Position numbers and translations under genes: made by a program | Notes under the pieces: model-generated | Seen by the model: only the letters and a program-made list of their open reading frames with translations | The model's database searches: none | What the model was told of the DNA's origin: nothing | Shown here: piece after piece, positions 10,081-20,000 of the stretch | Layout: the number at the start of each line of letters is the position of its first letter | Position numbering within the stretch: the stretch's first letter is position 1 | Assembly: GCA_001600355.1 (NCBI GenBank) | Contig: BCJU01000005.1 | Location: forward strand, 590,099-654,098 | Length of the DNA stretch: 64,000 nt | DNA from: Meira nashicola | Taxonomy: Eukaryota > Basidiomycota > Exobasidiomycetes > Exobasidiales > Brachybasidiaceae | Direction: 5' to 3'

Positions 10081-11490
10081 ATGCTTTCGAGAAATTTTCG
10101 ACTTACAAACTCCACAATCGTATTGGCGATAGTTGCTTCTCTAAGCTGCTTTCTCACGTACTTTGTAGAAGCCGCTCCAATCGTAAGTGGATATAGATGG
10201 AAAGATACAAATGGAAATTATATTCAAGCACACGGAGGTGGAATTTATAAACTTAATTCAACATATTATTGGATAGGGGAAGATAAAACAGATAATAGCG
10301 GCAGCTTTCAAGGTTTTCATTTATACTCAAGTTCGGATTTATCAACATGGAAAGATGAAGGTTTAGCACTTTCACCAAGTAATAAAACTACACCTGTTGG
10401 TGAAAGACCCAAAATTATATTTAATAAAAAGAATCAAGAATATGTATTATGGTATCATGCAGAAGATAGTAATTATTCTTTAGCAGAAACTGGAGTTGCA
10501 ACTAGTAAGACTATCACTGGTCCATATACGTTTCAATCTGCATTTCAACCACTTCAAATGCAATCAAGAGATATGTCAGTTTATGTGGACGATGATGAAC
10601 AAGGATATTTAATTTTTGCAACTAATGATAATTTAGATTTAGCAATTGCAACAATGAACGCAGATTATACAAATGTTACAGAAGTTGTTTATACGATTAA
10701 AAATCAACGTTATGAAGGTTCTGGAATGTTTAAAAAAGATGGAAAATATTATTTGGTTGTCTCTCATCAAAGTGGTTGGAAACCAAACGATGACGTTGTC
10801 ATGGTTGCAGATTCTCCACGTGGTCCATTCAGTGAACCAACAGGTATTGCACCTTCAGGAACACTTACATATGCATCTCAAAATAACTTTGATCTTGTCG
10901 TAGAAGGTCAAAGTAGTACAACATATATGTACATGGGTGATCGTTGGCGTGATGGAAAGCTGGGCGAATCAAGTTATATTTGGCAAAGGTTTGCATTTGA
11001 TAGCAATTCCGGTCTTCCAACAATTGAATTTGCAGATGCATGGAATTTGGATGCTCAAAGTGGAAATTCAAATAGTTATTCAACTAAGCAATTCACTGTT
11101 GGCAAGAATGCTATAACAGGAACAGGAGTAAAGGTGGCAAACTGTTCTTCATGCCCTGATGGTAAGATTGCTACTTATGTTGGAAATTCAAATGATGCAA
11201 CCGTAACATTTCAAGGTGTTCAATCTCCAAATAATGTAGCAGGAGATTATTGGATTGGAATTTATTACGTTGATGGTGACGCATATCCTACTTATAGAAA
11301 CGCAACCGTGAGCGCAAACGGTGGCACTACTTCTTTAGTAGAATGTGCGCCTGGAGGTAGTACAAGCGGAAATTTGTTCAGTGAACCGGTACAACTTTCA
11401 CTTAAAGAAGGTGATAACACTATCACGATTGGTAATCCAACAGGATATGCACCTGATATTAGTGATATTGTAGTTTATCAATCATCATAA
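10081..11490 (+). CDS. Secreted GH43 glycoside hydrolase with C-terminal CBM35-like domain (exo-beta-1,3-galactanase-like)
   Basis: A 469-residue protein starting at ATG 10081 (the open frame begins 24 bases earlier at a GTG). An N-terminal hydrophobic signal (STIVLAIVASLSCFLTYFVEA) is followed by a five-bladed-propeller GH43 module starting IVSGYRWKDTNGNYIQAHGG with YYWIGEDK, GERPKIIFN, SRDMSVYVDDD and YEGSGMFKKDGKYYLV; the last Glu is the likely general acid. These motifs match the subfamily that includes fungal exo-beta-1,3-galactanases, known for lacking the usual catalytic base Asp. The last ~130 residues (GVKVANCSSC, YWIGIYYVDGDA, ending ISDIVVYQ) look like a CBM35. It should act outside the cell on arabinogalactan side chains. 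Subfamily placement is from memory of motifs. Confidence 0.9.
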   Translation: MLSRNFRLTNSTIVLAIVASLSCFLTYFVEAAPIVSGYRWKDTNGNYIQAHGGGIYKLNSTYYWIGEDKTDNSGSFQGFHLYSSSDLSTWKDEGLALSPSNKTTPVGERPKIIFNKKNQEYVLWYHAEDSNYSLAETGVATSKTITGPYTFQSAFQPLQMQSRDMSVYVDDDEQGYLIFATNDNLDLAIATMNADYTNVTEVVYTIKNQRYEGSGMFKKDGKYYLVVSHQSGWKPNDDVVMVADSPRGPFSEPTGIAPSGTLTYASQNNFDLVVEGQSSTTYMYMGDRWRDGKLGESSYIWQRFAFDSNSGLPTIEFADAWNLDAQSGNSNSYSTKQFTVGKNAITGTGVKVANCSSCPDGKIATYVGNSNDATVTFQGVQSPNNVAGDYWIGIYYVDGDAYPTYRNATVSANGGTTSLVECAPGGSTSGNLFSEPVQLSLKEGDNTITIGNPTGYAPDISDIVVYQSS

Positions 11491-11583
11491 ATAAACGGTG
11501 TCATAAAAAGATCAAATTCTCAAAAGAGTGTTAATAAAACAAAATAAAAGAAGGTGAACAAAGTCTAAATAAAAGAGTGTGCT

Positions 11584-13116
11584 CTAATATTTGTAAACGA
11601 AATAAGGTGAATTATCACCCATTGTGGCCAAAACTTGTGGTGAAATTTGAGCAGCAGCACCTGAATCGATTTGACGCTGTTTACTCTTATTGGCAAGGTA
11701 TAATAAGACCCAATAAATACTTGCAGCAACGATTGCACCAACGTTGAATAAGATGTTTAATAAATAAGAAGTCATAAAAGCAGGTGCCCATTTTTTCAAG
11801 AAAATATTTGAAGAAATAATACCTGCTAAACCACCAACACCAACTTGAATAGCAATGCAAACTGAACGTTTTGTCTTTCCGCCAATGTTTTGTGTTAAAA
11901 GTGCAACGACTGAAGGGAAAGCTGCATAACTGAAAGAAGATAAAAACATTGCTCCATAACGAACTTTTCCATTATGTGGATATGCATAACCGATTCCCCA
12001 TCCAATTGCACTGATTACACAACCACCGATTAAAAATCCTGAACGATTTTGTAAACGATCAGAGAAGAAAGCGAAAACGATGACCATGAAAGCAGCAACG
12101 ATATAAATTGGAACTGTCATTAATTGAGCATGAATTGCATCATATTTGAGACTGACTTTGAGAATTGTTGGTAAAGTTAAAGCGATACTGTAAAGAGGCG
12201 TAATACAGCAAATATAAGAAATGATTGATAACCATGGCTTCCAATCTAATAAACCTGCTTGAACATATTCCCATTTATAAGAATCATCCATTGCAATCGC
12301 AGTTGAATCGTATGTGATACGGTTCTGCATGAATTCTTGTTCATCTTTCGTTAAGAATTTAGCTTCAGGGATTGAAGAGAAAAGGATAAAGTATGATGAA
12401 ACACCAACAACGACTGTGAGAATACCTTCAACGAAAAAGATCCAAGGCCATTTGTTGTATCCACCATGTTCAACGAATGATAAACCATAGGCTAAAAGAC
12501 CACCGAATGCACCTGCGATAGTGGCAGCTGAGAAGAAGATACCAATTCTAAATTGAATCTCTTTACGAGGGTATAAATTTGTCAAATGATAGGTGATTCC
12601 TGGAAACAATCCGGCTTCAAATCCGCCGAGCAGAATTCTCATGGCCAAAATTCCTTCAAAATTTTTGACCAACCCGGTGAAAGCCATGACGAGACCCCAA
12701 AGAATGACAATGATTGGAAGATAAATCTTTGCTCCATACTTTTTGAGTAATAAATTTGAAGGAACTTCTAAAAGACAGTATAACGCAAAAAAGACTGAAA
12801 CGCAAGCAGCATATTGGGGTTGCGATAATTTCAAATCAGATTCCATACCTGCTACACGAGCGTTACCAATTGCAGATCGATCCAAGAAAGAGAAAAGGTA
12901 TAACAAACTTGCAATGGGCAAAACACGCCAATCCATCTTTCGCATAATTCTTGCCGTCTTTTTGGCATCGTCTGATGAAACATAATTGTCATTCAAAGGT
13001 GCATCTTCGGTCAAGATGTGAGTGTTGAGACCTTTGTTACTTTCTAGTTCGTTGTATTTAGCATCATTGATACTATCAGTGGGTGTATGAGAAGCTTTCT
13101 CTTCCTGATGTGACAT
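11584..13116 (-). CDS. MFS transporter, anion:cation symporter (Dal5/allantoate-permease-like) family
   Basis: A 510-residue polytopic membrane protein with about 12 hydrophobic segments. The N-terminal cytosolic tail (~60 residues) is followed by RKMDWRVLPIASLLYLFSFLDRSAIGNARVAG, a hallmark of the fungal ACS family. LEVPSNLLLKKYGAK, RILLGGFEAGLFPG and RIGIFFSAATIAGAFGG are further family motifs. Relatives import carboxylated or small anionic nutrients such as allantoate, pantothenate, nicotinate and biotin with protons; the substrate here is not predictable. It sits tail-to-tail with the GH43 gene, with 93 bp between the stops. An ATATAAAA box lies about 69 bp upstream. Length is normal for the family. 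Confidence 0.92.
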   Translation of the reverse strand: MSHQEEKASHTPTDSINDAKYNELESNKGLNTHILTEDAPLNDNYVSSDDAKKTARIMRKMDWRVLPIASLLYLFSFLDRSAIGNARVAGMESDLKLSQPQYAACVSVFFALYCLLEVPSNLLLKKYGAKIYLPIIVILWGLVMAFTGLVKNFEGILAMRILLGGFEAGLFPGITYHLTNLYPRKEIQFRIGIFFSAATIAGAFGGLLAYGLSFVEHGGYNKWPWIFFVEGILTVVVGVSSYFILFSSIPEAKFLTKDEQEFMQNRITYDSTAIAMDDSYKWEYVQAGLLDWKPWLSIISYICCITPLYSIALTLPTILKVSLKYDAIHAQLMTVPIYIVAAFMVIVFAFFSDRLQNRSGFLIGGCVISAIGWGIGYAYPHNGKVRYGAMFLSSFSYAAFPSVVALLTQNIGGKTKRSVCIAIQVGVGGLAGIISSNIFLKKWAPAFMTSYLLNILFNVGAIVAASIYWVLLYLANKSKQRQIDSGAAAQISPQVLATMGDNSPYFVYKY

Positions 13117-14678
13117 TGTAGCAGGGGGTCAAAAGAATGAAGTAGGGGATGAAGGAAACTGTAAAAGTTCAAAAAGGAGGTTCATTTTATATGCATCCAC
13201 GTTGAAAAATTAACATACACAAATTCATCTCAAAATGTGTACGCCAACCATACCCGCCTAATATGCGCATACCGTAGGGTCCAGGCATTCTGGAAGACAA
13301 TTTCCTAATTTCGCATTATTGATCAAGACGGCGCCGTTATGAAGAATAAATGATCATTTAAAAGTCTTCCTTTGCCTTTTTTTTTAAAATCTGCGTTTAA
13401 AATAAAAATAAAAATGTAACCCTTTCTCTTTTTGCCACAAAGATAAAACGAAATGATTCAAAAAAGAAAGCAAAGGAGAAAAAGAGTTCATCTCTCATCA
13501 AAGAAGTAAGAAGAAAAGAACGCCGCTTTGTTAATAAAAACACACACTTTGGAAAATGCGAGTAATATGCATAAAGAGTGACGTGCATGTTTGAGTGCCT
13601 TTAAAGCATTTTGACCCAATAGGAAGCAACATACCTATACGAGCTAAATCTCTTCTTTCTCCCGATCGCAAAAGGAAGGGGAAAAAATGAGAGTCAACAA
13701 CGGTCTTTGATTAGCTTGCCTGGAGAGTATTAAGCAGGTACATTAATTAAATGTACAGCATATACATGCACGGCTGCCCGCGCACTAACGCTTGTTGTTG
13801 CTGTCAATTTGATTGGTGACGTTCCTCTTGCGCAGCGCCTCGCGGTTTTTGTTGAGTCTTTCGGAGAAAAAATGTGGCTTGGTTAATTTAGCGTCTTGGC
13901 GTACATACATTTTATTTTAATGAGGGGTAATGCATAAAAAGTGAAAAAGGGCAGAGGCCTGTCAAATCATAAGAAATAAAAGTATGGGGACCAATTCGCA
14001 ATTTAAGATGGCTTGTTTTATTGCTGACGTATAGTGCATGCATAATCTAACACATGCTAAATGTCTTGGAAGTTGCAAAAGTATATGCATGCACTCCGCC
14101 TTTTTCCCCACCTTTTTCTTCTTTTGGTCCTGTTGCCAAGGATGTCAAACAAGTTTTAAACAGTGATCAGGCACTTCCACTACTTTCTTCCGATTCTCCG
14201 TCATTTCCACATCTAAGAACGAAATAGAGGATCAACATTCCTTGGCATTGAATGCTATACATATGCACTTTGTCAGTCAGGCTTTTGCTTCTTTTATCGT
14301 CTTGGCTCGTATCTTATCTCAGTCGTCGATTCAAAAAACGAGATTCTATTAAAAGCCATAATAAGCCTCCTCCCTTTTGCTCGCCACACGAATCTTTACA
14401 AGTTACCGGTCCAACCGACATTTCCGGTAAGGTACTACGTCAGCAATCTTCGTTCACCGGCAATCGCCGTTCCTTAACATAAAGTCGATCAATATATGCA
14501 TCTCTTGCAGTCCCCTCGTTCATTTTCTCTGCAGGGCCTCAGAAGACTTACGATTGCTTTCGGTTTCATCGTCTCAGCCACCGATCTCACATCACCATCA
14601 TCTCCGTTTGCATGCATTTTATGGGGTATGATTGCATAAGCTCCATCAAGCAAAAAAAAATGTTTTAAAAATACAATC
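13117..14678. other. Long intergenic region (about 1.56 kb), no gene recognised
   Basis: Contains the promoter of the MFS gene at its left end and the 3' flank of the nucleotide-sugar transporter at its right. A short plus-strand frame at 14054-14227 (57 codons, starting MLNVLEVAKVYACTPPF) and one at 14252-14482 with a hydrophobic start have no relatives I recognise. Several ATGCATGC-like palindromic words occur. No tRNA-like structure found by eye. Confidence 0.45.
13185..13192 (-). promoter_or_regulatory. Probable TATA box of the MFS gene
   Basis: ATATAAAA on the minus strand, about 69 bp upstream of the ATG at 13116. Confidence 0.4.
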
Positions 14679-15809
14679 TCAGTGTTTAGTACCGCGAAGT
14701 CGATCACCACTTTGCTGTGTGTTGGATAAATTGAATCTAGGTAATGAAATCGAGGCTTTTCGATGTTGCTGAGGCGGAGATGATCTTGCAGGAAAGACAG
14801 AATACAAGTAAGTACATGCGACAATAACTCCGACTCCTAACATAATCAACAATCTAGAAGAATGTGCAATTTGCTGAGATCGTAGAAATTGATCTACAAA
14901 TGCCGTTAAAGCGATTGAAATTACTCCAGAGATACTATTTGTGATTCCATCTGCGTATTTTGTCACTAATCCTGCCAAAATTCCAGATCCCGTTTGAACC
15001 ACAATCGCAATCCAAGGCCAATATCCGACAAAGAATGCATGAAAAGGTGTCAGAATAGAAGCCACTCTCCAACATTCGAGCAAGACTAACGTACATGCAG
15101 GCAACAAACTGAACACACTCAATTGCAGATTTGTCACCCAAAAGTTCGATTTTCCATTCTTGAATATTCTTTCCAATACCACCACGCTCATTGCGGAGCA
15201 AAACGATGCTGAGAGTAAGGCTAATGATCCAAAGATGATATCTGCATTAGCGATTTTCGAAGTTGTGCCTGATGTCTTTGCTTTAGGTTCTGCCTCTTTA
15301 CCAGAAATTGCTGCAGATTCAATCACAATCACACCAAGCGCGATTCCCCAAAGGCAAAGCCATCTTTGAGTGCTGGGATATTTGCTCAGAAAGACACCTG
15401 TTAGTAATGCTGTAGGTAAAAGTCGAATTTGCCATATTGATTGATATATGCTAGGCATGAGCCTCTCAGCTGCATATAAGCATAAATTGTTTTGAACAAC
15501 GTATAGGCTAGCAGGTAGGAGAAGTTCCCATGCTTGAGCTGTGAATGTTTCCGCCCATACTCGTTGACCAGCTTTACGATATCGATCGCTGTTGTATCTT
15601 GATGTGGTTAAAGATGGATTGGTGGTATCGTATTCACTTACAGCAACTCCAAAGCAGATTGCAATCTTTGCAAATTCTCCAATCAAAACTGCTATCGAAT
15701 AGGAATAATGAGATCGAACGCCAGCCAAATGCAAAAGATTGGAAGCTGTACTCCTATAAAGAGTTAATGAGATCAATAAAAGACCCGGCAAAGAGATTTG
15801 CATTCCCAT
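14679..15809 (-). CDS. Nucleotide-sugar transporter, UDP-galactose/CMP-sialate transporter family
   Basis: A 376-residue protein with about ten hydrophobic helices. Family signatures are present: YSIAVLIGEFAKIAIC in helix 2, LLLPASLYVVQNNLCLYAAERLMPSIYQSIWQIRLLPTALL in the middle, and TKYADGITNSISGVISIALTAFVDQF near the end. These define the SLC35A-type carriers that import UDP-galactose, UDP-GlcNAc or similar donors into the Golgi in exchange for the nucleoside monophosphate. The middle loop (~167-180) is short and charged, as usual. The C-terminal ~40 residues are Ser/Pro/Arg-rich and cytosolic. The start is uncertain: ATG 15809 is used, with a second ATG two codons later; a tiny upstream ORF (ATG at 15833, four codons, TGA) lies in the same frame. 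It is divergent from the hydrolase gene at 16144. Confidence 0.85.
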   Translation of the reverse strand: MGMQISLPGLLLISLTLYRSTASNLLHLAGVRSHYSYSIAVLIGEFAKIAICFGVAVSEYDTTNPSLTTSRYNSDRYRKAGQRVWAETFTAQAWELLLPASLYVVQNNLCLYAAERLMPSIYQSIWQIRLLPTALLTGVFLSKYPSTQRWLCLWGIALGVIVIESAAISGKEAEPKAKTSGTTSKIANADIIFGSLALLSASFCSAMSVVVLERIFKNGKSNFWVTNLQLSVFSLLPACTLVLLECWRVASILTPFHAFFVGYWPWIAIVVQTGSGILAGLVTKYADGITNSISGVISIALTAFVDQFLRSQQIAHSSRLLIMLGVGVIVACTYLYSVFPARSSPPQQHRKASISLPRFNLSNTQQSGDRLRGTKH

Positions 15810-16143
15810 ACACTTTTGTCATCCAATAAACATCGCTCTCTTGTATGCTATCAGGAAAAGAAGGAGAAGAACGGGGAAGGAATTTTGAACTCCGTGTTTC
15901 TGATGTTTAATTTTAGCGCGCGCGTTGCTTAATTTGCAAGGCACCTCTCCACTGTCAGCGTCATCTTACCTTACTTCCACCATTTTTAATGCTCAATGAC
16001 GCTGATTGATGATGAATGCTGAGCGAAAGGGTTTATCTGCGTTATCATCTGTAATCAATCATTCCTTGTTTGACTTATGTCCGATGAAGGTATATATTAG
16101 CGACTTCCATGTGAGGACGATACAGTCTTTGTAATTGCTCATC
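15810..16143. other. Divergent promoter region between nucleotide-sugar transporter and hydrolase genes
   Basis: No gene. TATATATTAG at 16091-16100 may be the TATA region of the hydrolase gene at 16144. Otherwise nothing recognised. Confidence 0.4.
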
Positions 16144-17060
16144 ATGACTTCAAATGTTGAAATTAAAGCAAAATTTGCTCATTTCACAACAGTGGATGGC
16201 TATAAGCTTCGGATGCATTATCGTGAAGCATATGTTTCATCAAATCTTTCTACAGACAAAATAGTCATTCTTTTGCATGGATTTCCACAAACAAGTTACC
16301 AATTCAGGTATGTTCTAATACCTTTGGCTGAATTAGGCTATCGGGTAATCGCTCCAGATTATCGAGGCGCAGGACAAACGTCAAGACCGCCAAATGGCTA
16401 TCAAAAAGTGATTATGGCTAGTGATATTGATAGATTACTCGATAATCTCCAAATCACTCCGCCAGTCCACCTTGTAGGACATGACATTGGCGGAATGATT
16501 GCAGTTGCATTTGCACAACAATATCCCCAAAAATTAAAAACATTAACATGGGGTGAAGCTTGTATTCCAGGATCAAGCTTTTATGAAAGATCAAAATTTT
16601 CAATTGAAAAGTTTCATTTTTTATTTCACAGATTACCTGATGGACTTGCTGAAAGATTAGTTGCAGGTAATGAAGATTTTATATTCAACAATTTTTCGAT
16701 AGACTTTTATTCAATTCAGATGGAATTCAATCGCAAGATCTTCAGGTTTATGTGAATTCTTATCGTCAAACAGATGCAATGAGAGCTGCAATGGAAATTT
16801 ATAGAGCATTCGAAGAAGATGCTCAAAATTATGTCAATCATTTGCAATCGCACGGACAATGTTCCGTACCTACACTCATCTTAGATGGTGCTCAAAGTGA
16901 TCATCGTTTTGAGTCTGAAGATCTTGGTAAACAATTTCACACTAGCGCTGTGACTGATACAGTTGCTGAAAGTGGTCACTACATCGCCGAAGAAAATCCG
17001 GAAGCATTCGTCAACTCACTTTTGAAATTTTGGGATTCCGAAATTCCTAATTCATTATAA
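16144..17060 (+). pseudogene. Epoxide-hydrolase/haloacid-dehalogenase-like alpha/beta hydrolase with a one-base frameshift
   Basis: The gene reads in frame from ATG 16144 through the oxyanion motif HGFPQTSYQFR and the nucleophile elbow GHDIGG, where Asp as nucleophile marks the epoxide hydrolase / haloacetate dehalogenase group. After AAC AAT TTT the frame runs into a TGA at 16753-16755. The sequence continues in the next frame as FFDRLLFNSDGIQSQDLQVY, then NSYRQTDAMRAA, VPTLILDGAQSD and the catalytic-His motif AESGHYIAEENPEAF, ending at TAA 17060. One extra T in the T5 run at 16692-16696 would rejoin the halves into a ~305-residue enzyme of normal length. No intron signals fit. Either a recent inactivating indel or a homopolymer sequencing error; I lean to the latter because everything else is intact. 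Confidence 0.85.
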
Positions 17061-17097
17061 TGGGAAAATGTACATTTTATAATACAACATGATGTGA

Positions 17098-20000
17098 CTA
17101 TTGAACACCCTGCTCGACCGCCAAAGCACGAAAGGTACTATTAGGATTATTCATTAGATTATTGGGTGAATCCAGTTCGACCATTTCTCCATTATTCAAG
17201 ACTAAAATTCGATCATAATCTCTTACAGTTGCGATTCTATGAGCGACTGTAAAGATTGTACAATGATTAAATTGAGTTCGTAAAATTTGTTGAACGGCTG
17301 CATCTGTTTCGTAATCCATCGAGCTTGTTGCTTCATCGAGTACTAAAATACGTCTTCCTCTAAGCAAAGCACGGGTAAGGTTAAATAATTGTCGTTGTCC
17401 AGCACTTAAGTTGAAATTTGCATCCAATTTTGTATCCAAACCATTAGGAAATCCACGTACGACATCCAACAAATGACAAGTATCAAGTGCTTCCCATACT
17501 GCCGAATCTTCATGATCATTTAACGGGTCAAGATTTTCACGAACAGTGGCAGATAGAACGAGAGCATTTTGTGGAACGATTGTTAAGCTATTTCGCAAGG
17601 AGAAAGCGGTGTATGTTTGTAACGCTTTCCCATCTAACAAGATTTCCCCTTCAGAAGGTTCCAACATTCTAAAGATGGCTAATAACAGCGTACTCTTTCC
17701 TGATCCACTTCTTCCGCAAATCCCGATCCTCTCCCCAGGCTTGGTTTTCAAATTCAAATTACGTAAAGCAGCTTTAGGAGCCTCGGGATATGTGATACTA
17801 AGATCACGAATTTCTAATTCTCCAATAACATTCTTTGGATCCAGTATTTCTCGCATCTTTCCATTCGCCAACGGTTTTTCTTCAGCTTCCAAAGAAGCAA
17901 AACCAAGAATCCTTTCGATTGCAACGCTTGCAATCTCTACTTCCGTATAAGAAACCAAAGCTATATTCAACATCAATGCTAATTGTGTCGCATTTACCAA
18001 ACCAGCACCTAAAACGGCAACATTTTTTGTATTCTTGAGTAGTACGACAAGAGTGATCAATGCAACATTGACAACGAGTGACAAAAGATTTAAAGAAGTC
18101 AATAGCCACCTTCTGATTGCTTGTAAGTAGAAGTAAGGTTGTTGAGATCGATCCAATCTACCTGTATTGATATCCACAAATGTCTTTTGTCTTCCTAGAG
18201 CACGAATAGTAGCCAAACCAGATGCTTGAGATGTCTCGGAGATTTGAGAGTAAAGTGGACTCTTTGTTGCCATTTCTAATCTTCGTAATTGTCGACTGAC
18301 AGGAGCATAAAGCTTTTGAATGGCAATATATGCAACTGCAACAATGGCAAGAACGGCAATCAAGATTGGCACTGGAATGATGAGCAACAAAAATTGGAAC
18401 ATGAGCTCAAAAATGGAAAACATGAAATTCGTCAAAGCCATGGTTAATTCCCAATCTAGAACAAAAATATCTTGTGAAAATCTATTGATAATCACACCGG
18501 GTGGATTTGCTTCAAAAAATTTTACTCCAGCATTCCAAACGCCTTTGACCTCTCTTGCGTGCATCTTTCGACCAACGCGAACAAAACAGATCAACATTGA
18601 AAAATATTCTGCAATGGGCAGTGCTGTCATTGTAAGTAAAATGATTGCAATAAATCCACCCAGCCAAGCCCATTTCTCTTTGATTCCTAATATTGTATCT
18701 TGTGATCTTGCAAAATATTGAAGATAGACCACCCAACCATTCTTGCAAGCTGTAACAAACAATAATCCAAATACCAAAGTGAAAAGACAAGCAAAAATAC
18801 CGCCTGCTAAAACCCATTGTTTATATACACTCCATTTAATCTTTCCATGTTCCACTTCCTCATGACGGGCATCCTTCCTTTCAGTATTTTCCAAATATTT
18901 CATCGCCTTTTTTGCTTCTGCATTCGCTCTTTCCCTTTCATCAATTGATGCTCGTGAAATAGCTTCACGTGCATCTTCTGATAAATCTTGTGGCTTTCCA
19001 ACTTCAATCACTTTACCACTTTGCAATCGAATGACCATTGAAGCTTTAGTAAGAAATTGAACGGCATTAGTGGCAAAGATTACTGTTTTATTTCGTAAAA
19101 GGCCCACAGGTCCCATCAATGCATCCCAAACGTGTGCAGCTGTTTCGGCATCTAAAGCGCTAGTAAAATCATCCATAATATACGTATCACATTGCGAATA
19201 CAAAGCTCGTGCTAATGCCAAGCGTTGTCTTTGACCACCAGATAGATTTTTAGCCAAAGTATCATCATGTTTATCGAGTTGCAATAGATCAACATGTAAA
19301 GCCGCTGCATAAATCACAGTTTGATAAAGCTCCGGCTCAAAAGGAGTTTGCAGAGTTATATTGTCTCGAATAGTTGCATTTTCTTGTAACCAGCCATCTT
19401 GAGCAACATATGCAACACTATCTCGAAGTAAAGGAAGACGGACTTGACCGCCCAAAACATCCACTTCTCCAAGAAGAGCTTGTAAGAAAGTCGTTTTTCC
19501 CGATCCAATCGGTCCACAAATCATTGTTAATGTATCAACAGGAATTTGTACAGACACATTCACTAAAACGGCTTTACCTTTTGGAGACCATCCCAAAGAA
19601 GCTGAATGGAAAGAAGCAGCAATGTTTGATTCATCTATGGAAGCCAAACTTTGCAGATCAATTTGTCCCTTACCGACGCTAGGAGTTGTGCCAATACTTG
19701 CCCGACGATATTCTTCTGGTTCTTGATGATCTGTTGGCGAAACAACATTTCCTGCAGATATCAGCGGCCTTTCTCTTTTACCCAAAAAAACTTGAATGCG
19801 TTTCAGAGATACTAAAGCAGCAATGATTGAGCCATATTGTTGACCCATCATAAGCAAAGGCACCTCCATTAAACTGAGTAAGGTGAGAGATGTGATGATG
19901 TTGTTGATCGTGAATCGATGTGAACCAGTGATGTGGTCGACAAGAAATACAGTCGTAAATGTAGATACTGCAGTAAACTCTTTGACCAAATTCGTAAATG

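Noticed and set aside
14054..14227. 57-codon frame whose second half looks coding-like (FGPVAKDVKQVLNSDQALP)
   Set aside because: Too short, no signal peptide, no relatives recognised, and no adjoining exon with GTGAG donor; recorded only in the gap note.
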